A DNA stretch of 18,258 bases from Chloroflexota bacterium (GTDB lineage: Bacteria; Chloroflexota; Dehalococcoidia; Lucifugimonadales; JADFKI01), in assembly GCA_022565015.1 (NCBI GenBank), contig JADFKI010000036.1:1-18258 (forward strand), written 5' to 3'. This document shows positions 8,745-15,028 of this stretch, piece after piece. The translations under genes were made by a program, and so were the position numbers. The notes under the pieces are model-generated. The model saw only the letters and a list, made by a program, of their open reading frames with translations. It was not told where the DNA came from and made no database searches. Positions within the stretch are counted from its first letter, which is position 1. Each line of letters begins with the position of its first letter.

Positions 8745-8792
8745 TAAGCGACTAAGAGACCTGTCTCATGATGAAAAACTGCATTACCGACT

Positions 8793-8821
8793 ATTATACT
8801 CGATTCGATGGGCAGCTTGAA
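8793..8821 (-). promoter_or_regulatory. Promoter candidate for rnj
   Basis: The minus strand reads TTCAAG (8816-8821), a 17-base spacer, then a perfect TATAAT (8793-8798). The -35 box is weak but the spacing is ideal. It lies in the 111-base gap between the glycosylase stop and rnj, giving a leader of about 40 bases, so rnj probably starts its own transcript. Confidence 0.6.
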
Positions 8822-8855
8822 TTGAAGTTCGGCCCGATTTCAGGACAATATGCCC

Positions 8856-9464
8856 TCAGAACATGCTCAGCTGCTGGGGTTCCTTCTCGCCTTCCGCTTC
8901 TTGAGAGGCCGGCTCGTTAATGCTTCGAATCAGCTCCGGCAGCCGCTTGAAGTCGTTTTCCAACGCGGGCTTGAGCCTCGGATTGTGCAGGACGGCGGCG
9001 GGATGGTATATGGGATAGATCCAGAGGTCGCCCCACTTACGGGGAGTCCCTCTGGCCTTGCTTATGGCCTCGCCTGGAAAGAACTTACCGAACGAAAACC
9101 TGCCCAGCGTGACGATAACCTTGGGCGCGATCAGCTTGATCTGTCTATCCAGGTATCCTCCGCAGGCGGCGATTTCGTTCTGCAGCGGGTCTCGGTTTTC
9201 CGGCGGGCGGCACTTGAGCATATTGGTTATGTAGACGTCCTCCCGCTTCAAGCCGATCGTCGCCAGCAGGTCGTTGAGCACCTGTCCGGCGCGTCCAACG
9301 AACGGCCTGCCCTGCTGGTCTTCGTAATAGCCCGGGCCTTCGCCGATGAACATGATGTCGGCCGTCGTCGAGCCTTCGCCCGGCACGGCGTTGGTCCTCT
9401 TCTGGGATAGGGCGCATTTTTGGCAGGCGTTGATCTCCCGCACAAGCTCCTGGTATTCGGACAT
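8856..9464 (-). CDS. Family 4 uracil-DNA glycosylase (4Fe-4S)
   Basis: This enzyme excises uracil from DNA after cytosine deamination or dUMP incorporation, starting base-excision repair. From the ATG at 9464 it is 202 residues long. Four cysteines in the family 4 arrangement bind the iron-sulfur cluster: C14 and C17 (ACQKC), C85 (LKCRPPENRDP) and C101 (AACGG). Motif A reads GEGPGYYED and the C-terminal motif reads YHPAAVLHN. The chain ends QQLSMF, which resembles the beta-clamp-binding consensus QLxLF. A GTG at 9479 would add five residues, but the ATG has GAGG 5 bases upstream and is preferred. It is divergent from aroE across about 200 bases. Assignment to family 4 rather than family 5 rests on the cysteine spacing and motif A. 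Confidence 0.94.
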   Translation of the reverse strand: MSEYQELVREINACQKCALSQKRTNAVPGEGSTTADIMFIGEGPGYYEDQQGRPFVGRAGQVLNDLLATIGLKREDVYITNMLKCRPPENRDPLQNEIAACGGYLDRQIKLIAPKVIVTLGRFSFGKFFPGEAISKARGTPRKWGDLWIYPIYHPAAVLHNPRLKPALENDFKRLPELIRSINEPASQEAEGEKEPQQLSMF

Positions 9465-9622
9465 GTGAACCTCGCTCACTTGACCACATCAGGCAAAACA
9501 TTCACCTGAGATACTGGTGGATGCCGCGCCAATATTAGCACTAGGCAGGGCCTCAATCAACGTCGGACCAGGTTTTCCGCAATCGCCGTTCTTCGCAGGC
9601 CCATTATCGGATTGAATGTTCC

Positions 9623-9652
9623 TTGTCGGCCCTCCGTCGCCGTTGCTATACT
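9623..9652 (+). promoter_or_regulatory. Promoter candidate for the aroE operon
   Basis: TTGTCG (9623-9628), an 18-base spacer and TATACT (9647-9652) form a good sigma-70-like promoter. Predicted transcription begins near 9659. That leaves only about 8 bases before the first ATG (9667) and about 29 before the second in-frame ATG (9688), so it bears on the choice of aroE start. Confidence 0.6.
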
Positions 9653-9666
9653 GACCTGGTAACACC

Positions 9667-10542
9667 ATGATGAAGGCGCTCAGCCCTATGACGAAGCTCG
9701 TCGGCATATTCGGTTATCCGTTGGCCCATTCGATATCCCCTGCGTTTCAGCAGGCCGCTTTCGACAGCTACTCCATGGATGTTCGCTATGAGGCCTGGCC
9801 CGTTCCTCCCGACGATCTCGAAAGAGCGGTCGGCAAACTCAGGGCCGAGCCGTATATGGGGGCAAACGTCACCGTACCCCACAAACAGCAAGTCATGGAG
9901 TTCATCGACACGATAGACCCAGTCGCGGCCAGAATCGGCGCGGTGAACACGATCGCCCGAAGTGGAGAGAGTCTGACCGGCTACAACACCGACGCCACCG
10001 GCTTCATCAGGTCCCTTCGCGAGAGGGGCGGCTTCGAACCCAGGGGCTGTCGCGCGCTGGTGCTCGGGGCCGGAGGCGCGGCCAGGGCGGCGGTCTTCGG
10101 GCTGATCGACGAGGGCGTCGAATCGTTGGCGATCGCCAATCGCACGTTGGAGCGGGCCGAATCGCTGGCAAACGAGGCGTCGCCGCTAATGGAGGGCATC
10201 AGCGCCATGCCTCTACACGGCGACGAGCTATCGAGGATCGCGGCAACGGCCGACCTCATCGTGAACTCGACGTCCATCGGCATGCGTCATACCGATTCCG
10301 AAGGCAACTCGCCTCTTGCCGGCGTCCGGATAAATCCCCGCTCGCTGGTGTGTGACATGGTATACAATCCCCAGGACACGCCGCTGCTGAAGGAGGCCCG
10401 CGCCGCCGGAGCGCGTACCCTGGGCGGCCTGCCGATGCTGATATACCAGGGCGCGGCTGCCTTCGAGATCTGGACAGACAAAGAGGCCCCTGTCGAGGTC
10501 ATGTTCCGGGCGGGCGAGAGCGCCATGGCCGAATCTTCCTAA
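9667..10542 (+). CDS. aroE: Shikimate dehydrogenase
   Basis: It reduces 3-dehydroshikimate to shikimate with NADPH, the fourth step toward chorismate. Full length at 291 residues. The substrate-binding N-terminal half has GYPLAHSISP, the catalytic lysine K73 in NVTVPHK, and D109 in NTDATGF. The nucleotide-binding half has LGAGGAARAA and NRT, whose arginine suits NADP. The C-terminal GGLPMLIYQGAAAFEIW is typical of the family. An in-frame ATG at 9688 (MTKLVGIFGYPLAHS) has GAAGG 11 bases upstream and matches the usual family start better; the ATG at 9667 has no ribosome site and would be nearly leaderless. The gene is followed 23 bases later by aroKB on the same strand. Confidence 0.96.
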   Translation: MMKALSPMTKLVGIFGYPLAHSISPAFQQAAFDSYSMDVRYEAWPVPPDDLERAVGKLRAEPYMGANVTVPHKQQVMEFIDTIDPVAARIGAVNTIARSGESLTGYNTDATGFIRSLRERGGFEPRGCRALVLGAGGAARAAVFGLIDEGVESLAIANRTLERAESLANEASPLMEGISAMPLHGDELSRIAATADLIVNSTSIGMRHTDSEGNSPLAGVRINPRSLVCDMVYNPQDTPLLKEARAAGARTLGGLPMLIYQGAAAFEIWTDKEAPVEVMFRAGESAMAESS

Positions 10543-10565
10543 CGTCTTCTTTTTGGAACGCAGCG

Positions 10566-12212
10566 TTGAAGCAGAACATCTTCATAACCGGGTTCTCCGG
10601 CACGGGCAAGACGACCGTGAGCCGAGAGGTCGCCAGGCGACTGGGCTGGCGCTTCGTCGATCTCGACGTTGAGATAGTAGCCCACGCCGGACAGTCCATC
10701 GAAGCCATATTCGACGAGCATGGCGAGGAGCATTTCAGGCGACTCGAAGGCGAATGCCTCGGGACCATCGCTGAAGACAGGCGTCAGGTCGTTTCCACGG
10801 GCGGCGGCATCATCATGGGCGATCGAAACCGTCGGGTCATGGGCGGAAGCGGCATCGTGGTTTGCCTCGAAGCCAGGCCGGAGACTATTTTCGAAAGGCT
10901 AGAGCAGCAGTCCATGGAGGACGGCGTTGTGCGACCCATGCTGCGGGCCTCAGACCCTCTGGCGAGGATAGTTTCCTTGAAAGCCGAGCGCCAATTCAAC
11001 TATACTCTCTCGGATTGGACGGTCCATACGGACGGCCTGAATCCGGCGCAGGTTGCCGACGAAGTGCTGAGGGCATGGAGCATGCTGGGCGACACAATTA
11101 CGCAGGCTGAAAGCGAATACGGCTCCGAGCTGGCCGCCACCGTTAGAACCGCCTCCGGCGACTATCCCATATGGGTGGGATGGGGCAACCTGGACGAGCT
11201 GGGGGAGAGGGTCCAGCAAAGGCTTTCGCCTCCGGTCGCGTACATAATCACGGACGAAGGCGTCTACAGGCCTGCCCGTCGGGCTCAGCTCTCCATGGAG
11301 GCCGTCGGGATTCCCACGCATATGTTCCTGATGCCGCCGGGGGAGCAGCACAAGACTCTCGAGACCACCCAGCTCGTCTTCAGGTGGCTGGCCGAACGCA
11401 AGGCCGAGCGAGGGCACCTGATTCTCGCCGTGGGCGGAGGCGTCGTGGGAGACCTGGCGGGGTTCGTCGCGGCCACCTACCTTCGGGGCATGCCCTTCGT
11501 GCAGGTGCCAACCACCCTGCTGGCGATGATGGACTCATCCATCGGGGGTAAGACGGCCGTCGATCTGCCCCAGGGCAAGAACCTGGTGGGGGCCTTTTAC
11601 CAGCCCAAGTTCGTCCTTTCGGACGTGAGCACCCTCCGGACGCTGCCGGCCAGGGAGCTCACCTCGGGATGGGCCGAGGCCATAAAGCACGGGCTGATTC
11701 TTGACGACGAGCTCCTGGCATCCTTCGAGGACAATCCGGGAGAGATCCAGTCGCTGGAGCGGGATGTGGCCACCGACGTGATTCGGCGCAGCGTCGCCGT
11801 CAAGGCAAATATCGTCTCCCAGGACGAGCGCGAGACCCTGGGCATAAGGATACTGCTGAACTACGGCCACACCATAGCGCATGCCATAGAAGCCTCGACG
11901 GGCTACGGTTCGTTTCTTCACGGCGAGGCCGTTAGCATCGGCATGATGGGCGCAGGCCTAATCGGCAACAGGCTGGGGCTCATGTCTTCGGGAGAGCTGG
12001 ACCGACAGCGCTCGGCCCTGGAGGCTTACGGGCTGCCGCTCACCGCGGGGGAGCTGGACCTGGACGCGGTCAGGAACGCCATGCTCTCCGACAAGAAGAC
12101 CTCCGGCAAAACCATCCGCTGGGTATTGCTCGACGGCATAGGCAACGCCGTAACCCGCAGCGACGTATCCTCCGAGCTCGTGCAGGAAGCGCTCGAAAGC
12201 CTCTCCGGGTAG
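10566..12212 (+). CDS. aroKB: Bifunctional shikimate kinase / 3-dehydroquinate synthase
   Basis: This 548-residue fusion carries two non-consecutive shikimate-pathway steps. Residues 1-175 are shikimate kinase: P-loop GFSGTGKTT with K15, the D32-x-D34 pair in VDLDVEI, and GGGIIM. Residues from about 190 are 3-dehydroquinate synthase: PPGEQHK, AVGGGVVGDLAGFVAATYLRG for NAD binding, TTLLAMMDSSIGGKT, then the metal ligands E371 (AEAIKHG), H435 (NYGHTIAH) and H452 (FLHGEA). Both active sites look complete. The start is TTG with only a weak ribosome site; the P-loop begins eight residues later, which supports it. There is no internal stop or frameshift between the halves. Such AroK-AroB fusions are known in some bacteria. 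It sits between aroE and a TauE/SafE gene. Confidence 0.95.
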   Translation: MKQNIFITGFSGTGKTTVSREVARRLGWRFVDLDVEIVAHAGQSIEAIFDEHGEEHFRRLEGECLGTIAEDRRQVVSTGGGIIMGDRNRRVMGGSGIVVCLEARPETIFERLEQQSMEDGVVRPMLRASDPLARIVSLKAERQFNYTLSDWTVHTDGLNPAQVADEVLRAWSMLGDTITQAESEYGSELAATVRTASGDYPIWVGWGNLDELGERVQQRLSPPVAYIITDEGVYRPARRAQLSMEAVGIPTHMFLMPPGEQHKTLETTQLVFRWLAERKAERGHLILAVGGGVVGDLAGFVAATYLRGMPFVQVPTTLLAMMDSSIGGKTAVDLPQGKNLVGAFYQPKFVLSDVSTLRTLPARELTSGWAEAIKHGLILDDELLASFEDNPGEIQSLERDVATDVIRRSVAVKANIVSQDERETLGIRILLNYGHTIAHAIEASTGYGSFLHGEAVSIGMMGAGLIGNRLGLMSSGELDRQRSALEAYGLPLTAGELDLDAVRNAMLSDKKTSGKTIRWVLLDGIGNAVTRSDVSSELVQEALESLSG

Positions 12213-12224
12213 CGGCCCCCGATA

Positions 12225-13082
12225 TTGTTTGACATAGCATGGCTATGGCTGGTCCTCATGGGGTTCGGCACCGGCGTCTACGGCGTTCTCATAGGCGCCG
12301 GAGGCGGGTTCATAATCGGCCCCCTGCTGCTGATCTTCTTCGACATCGAACCCGCGACCGTGGCCGGCACGGTGCTGGCCCTGGTTGCGATCAACAGCAT
12401 ATCCGGGACCTTTGCCTTTCGCCGCATGGGCACGGTCGATGTCCGCAGCGGCCTGCTCTTCGCGGCGGCCGCCATACCGGGGTCCGTGATCGCACCATTT
12501 GTGATTGGCTCAGTGGCGCCGGGCCTCTTCCAGCTACTCTTTGGAATACTGCTGCTTCTGCTGGCCCTTCACATCGCGACCTCCCCTTCGGACAAGTCAG
12601 AGGCACGTGAGCCGGACCAGGAGGCGCTCTCCAGGGACCGCAGGCTTCTGGGGTTCATGGTAAAGTCCAGGGAAATTTCATCCTCTGAAGGTAGGACCTA
12701 CAGGTATCGGTTCAACGAGACCTTCGCGACAGCCTTTAACGTGCTGTTGGGTTTTGTGTCAAGCTTCTTTGGGACCGGTGGAGGATTCATCAGGACACCC
12801 ATACTGGTCTATGCATTCGGATTCCCTGTCCAAGTCGCCGTTGCAACCTCCATATTCACCCTGTCTTTCTACACGACCGCCGGAGCCATCACACACGCCG
12901 CCCTCGGTCACGTTGAGTTCTTTCCGACATTTGTCTTTACCGGCATCGGGCTTGTCGTGGGCGGACAGATAGGCGCGCGGCTGACCGGCAGGGTAAAGGG
13001 CAAGTGGATTCTCAGGCTACTGCTTATCGTGGTGCTGGCCCTCGGCATCAAGCTACTGATACAGGGCATCAGCGATCTCTGA
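12225..13082 (+). CDS. TauE/SafE-family membrane exporter
   Basis: This 285-residue polytopic membrane protein has two related halves, each beginning with a glycine-rich TauE/SafE signature: LIGAGGGFIIGPLLL near residue 23 and SSFFGTGGGFIRTPIL near residue 183. About eight hydrophobic segments can be counted, with a charged loop at about 120-155. Members move sulfite, sulfoacetate or related organosulfur anions, but many have no known substrate. The start is TTG 12 bases after the aroKB stop, with no visible ribosome site. The same frame holds the aroKB stop just upstream, so the start cannot lie earlier; an ATG at 12258 would cut into the first hydrophobic segment. It is probably co-transcribed with aroKB. 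No direct link to aromatic biosynthesis is evident. Confidence 0.88.
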   Translation: MFDIAWLWLVLMGFGTGVYGVLIGAGGGFIIGPLLLIFFDIEPATVAGTVLALVAINSISGTFAFRRMGTVDVRSGLLFAAAAIPGSVIAPFVIGSVAPGLFQLLFGILLLLLALHIATSPSDKSEAREPDQEALSRDRRLLGFMVKSREISSSEGRTYRYRFNETFATAFNVLLGFVSSFFGTGGGFIRTPILVYAFGFPVQVAVATSIFTLSFYTTAGAITHAALGHVEFFPTFVFTGIGLVVGGQIGARLTGRVKGKWILRLLLIVVLALGIKLLIQGISDL

Positions 13083-13123
13083 TATCTTAGAGTCATCAGA
13101 AACGCCTGCATGCGAGCTCAGAC

Positions 13124-14293
13124 ATGTCCCTGCTAACGGTTCACCAAACGGACGGAAGCGCCAGGGCTGGAACGCTACACACCGGCCACGGCGACGTGCC
13201 GACCCCTGCATTCATGCCCGTGGCCACACAGGGCTCGGTGAAGGCGGTCGATCCAGCGGACCTCAGGGCTATTGGGGCGAACATAGTTCTCGCCAACACC
13301 TACCATCTGTACCTGCGCCCCGGCGTCGACGTAGTCAAATCCCTAGGTGGGCTCCACGGCTTCATGCAGTGGGACGGCCCAATACTGACGGACAGCGGCG
13401 GCTTTCAGGGTTTTAGTCTCCAGCACCTGAGGGAGATCACCGACGATGCCATTATCTTCAAGTCGCACATCGACGGCAGCAGGCACGAATTCACCCCGGA
13501 GGCGGCAATTCGCCATCAAGAGGGCCTCGGCGCCGATATCATCATGCCCCTGGATATATGCGTCGCCTCCGACGGCGACCGGGCCACCGTAGAGGCGGCG
13601 GTGGAACACACGAACCGCTGGGTCATCCGGTGCCGAGAGGCGCACGTGAGCCAGGGTCAATCACTGTTCGGCATAGTTCAGGGCGGGCTGTTTACCGACC
13701 TTCGCCGGCGGTCCGTCGAGCACCTACTGGGCCTGGACTTCCCGGGATACGCTATCGGCGGCCTCAGCGTCGGCGAGTCCAAGGAGGCCATGTACGAGGC
13801 GACGAAGTTCACGACGTCGCTGCTTCCCGAGTCGGCGCCGCGCTACCTGATGGGCGTGGGCTCCCCTGAAGACCTGGTGGAGTGCGTGGCGCACGGCGTG
13901 GACATGTTCGACTGCGTGCTGCCCACTCGCATCGCAAGGAACGGCGCTCTCTTCACACGCGAAGGCCGCGTCAATATCGATACCGCTAGATTTCGCAAGG
14001 AAAAGCGGCCCATCGAAGCCGGCTGCGACTGCTACACCTGCGAAACATTCTCAGCCGCGTACGTGCATCACCTTTTCAAGGCCAAGGAGCTGCTTGCCTA
14101 TCGTCTGGCGACGATACACAACCTGCGGTTCATTCTGAGGCTGATGGAAGAGATGCGAAGCGCGATCATCGAGGGGAGCTTTGAGAGCTACCGCAGGGAA
14201 TTTCATGACCGATTTACGCCGCCCGACGAAAAGACCAGGCGCGTACAGAAGCAGATGTGGCTCGACTCACTGAAGCGATCGAAAACCGTGTGA
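13124..14293 (+). CDS. tgt: tRNA-guanine transglycosylase (queuosine synthesis)
   Basis: It swaps G34 for preQ1 in tRNAs with GUN anticodons (Asp, Asn, His, Tyr), the committed step of queuosine formation. 389 residues, full length. D90 is in TDSGGFQ, and the nucleophile D263 is in MFDCVLPTR. D144 and C146 in the LDIC segment match the preQ1-binding Asp and Cys of bacterial enzymes. The zinc site is C301, C303, C306 and H332 (CDCYTC and TIHNL). Two places deviate from the commonest bacterial sequence: FQGFSL instead of FQVFSL, and CVASDGDR after the binding cysteine. No preQ1 synthesis genes or queA are in the window. It is 41 bases after the TauE/SafE gene, with no strong ribosome site, and ends just before a strong terminator. 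Confidence 0.96.
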   Translation: MSLLTVHQTDGSARAGTLHTGHGDVPTPAFMPVATQGSVKAVDPADLRAIGANIVLANTYHLYLRPGVDVVKSLGGLHGFMQWDGPILTDSGGFQGFSLQHLREITDDAIIFKSHIDGSRHEFTPEAAIRHQEGLGADIIMPLDICVASDGDRATVEAAVEHTNRWVIRCREAHVSQGQSLFGIVQGGLFTDLRRRSVEHLLGLDFPGYAIGGLSVGESKEAMYEATKFTTSLLPESAPRYLMGVGSPEDLVECVAHGVDMFDCVLPTRIARNGALFTREGRVNIDTARFRKEKRPIEAGCDCYTCETFSAAYVHHLFKAKELLAYRLATIHNLRFILRLMEEMRSAIIEGSFESYRREFHDRFTPPDEKTRRVQKQMWLDSLKRSKTV

Positions 14294-14297
14294 GAGC

Positions 14298-14333
14298 AAA
14301 GGGGATGCCCCGACGTCTCGGGGTGTCCCTTTT
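14298..14333 (+). terminator. Intrinsic terminator closing the aroE-tgt operon
   Basis: GGGATGCCCCGA (14302-14313) pairs along all 12 positions with TCGGGGTGTCCC (14318-14329), with two G-U wobbles, over a CGTC loop. The right arm is followed by TTTT. It starts nine bases after the tgt stop. The left arm is preceded by AAAG, so the reverse strand also ends in a short T run (TTT) and the hairpin may serve the convergent minus-strand cluster too. Confidence 0.88.
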
Positions 14334-14360
14334 CCTTACCGGGTAGCTGCCGACGAAACG

Positions 14361-14642
14361 TTATCCGGAGCCACCGGCAACGGCCGGCACGATGCTAATC
14401 TCGTCCCCCGTCTTCGTGGATGTCTCCAGGCCCTCGAGAAACCGCACATCCTCGCCGTTGACGTAGACGTTCACGAAGTTTCTGAGGTCCCCCTGGTCGT
14501 TGCAGATTCGGGCCTTGATGCCGGGATACTGGTCGTCCAACGAACCTATGATCTCGTTCAGGTTCGAACCCTCGACCGTGACCTTCTCCTCGCCATTGGT
14601 CACCCGTCGAAGGGGAGTGGGAATCCTCACCGTTATGCTCAT
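14361..14642 (-). CDS. CysO/MoaD-like ubiquitin-fold sulfur carrier
   Basis: This 93-residue beta-grasp protein is built like a sulfur carrier whose C-terminal glycine is turned into a thiocarboxylate. It most resembles mycobacterial CysO, as recalled: an IPTPLR opening strand, FVNVYVNGEDVRF, and an ending of IVPAVAGGSG against ILPAVAGG in CysO. It carries two residues (Ser-Gly) after the diglycine, which would normally have to be removed before adenylation. No JAMM protease or ThiF/MoeB activator is in the window. A CCTCC complement gives GGAGG at 14652-14656, 9 bases before the ATG. It is the last gene of the thrC cluster, 143 bases after the NIL-domain gene; that gap shows no clear promoter. 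A role in molybdopterin synthesis (MoaD) is less likely, as no moa gene is present. Confidence 0.88.
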   Translation of the reverse strand: MSITVRIPTPLRRVTNGEEKVTVEGSNLNEIIGSLDDQYPGIKARICNDQGDLRNFVNVYVNGEDVRFLEGLETSTKTGDEISIVPAVAGGSG

Positions 14643-14785
14643 TTTTCACTACCTCCAGCCTTGTTTGTCCCGGCCACACTCTTGTTGACGTGCGGGACTG
14701 TGTTTGAACTTCGCAAGTCGCTCGGCAAGACGTTAACTCATGGGCCACTTTGCCACTAAATTAGATGCAGCACAACCCTTGTCGG

Positions 14786-15028
14786 TCACCCCTCGACAAC
14801 GTCGCCGCTAACCGGGTCTACCCGGACACCCGTCTCCTTGACCCACTCGATGCCTTCGTCTATCCGGTCCTCTTCGCCTTCAAGCTCGAGCACGACCCAG
14901 CCCATGTCGTCCCGAACGTCGGCGCGCCGAATATTGGGCATCACTTCGAATTTCCGCGCCATCTCATAGATGATCGGCTCCGTGATCAGCTCCTGAGGAA
15001 AAGTGAACTTGACCCGCTTCTTTATCAT
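14786..15028 (-). CDS. NIL-domain protein (small ACT-like domain)
   Basis: This 80-residue protein consists of one NIL domain and nothing else: RVKFTFPQELITEPIIYEMA, then a central RADVRDDMGWVVLELEGE and a helix IDEGIEWVKETGV leading to a final strand. NIL domains are known as the C-terminal methionine-sensing domain of MetN transporters and in ferredoxin-type proteins of homocysteine synthesis in methanogens. Here it is free-standing. Its ATG overlaps the thrC stop by four bases (ATGA), so translation is likely coupled and the products are probably related in function. It may be a small-molecule sensor or an adaptor for the sulfur carrier encoded next. That role is inference from position only. 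Confidence 0.85.
   Translation of the reverse strand: MIKKRVKFTFPQELITEPIIYEMARKFEVMPNIRRADVRDDMGWVVLELEGEEDRIDEGIEWVKETGVRVDPVSGDVVEG

Noticed and set aside
13078..13100. TCTGAT/ATCAGA inverted repeat between the TauE/SafE gene and tgt
   Set aside because: A 6-bp stem with an 11-base loop and no T run is expected by chance and does not separate the two genes convincingly.
14561..14570. GGTTCGAACC, resembling a tRNA T-loop
   Set aside because: It lies inside the CysO-like coding frame, and no acceptor, D or anticodon stems can be drawn around it.
14395..14748. 117-codon minus-strand frame overlapping the CysO-like gene
   Set aside because: It is a shifted frame of the carrier gene with biased composition and no domain.
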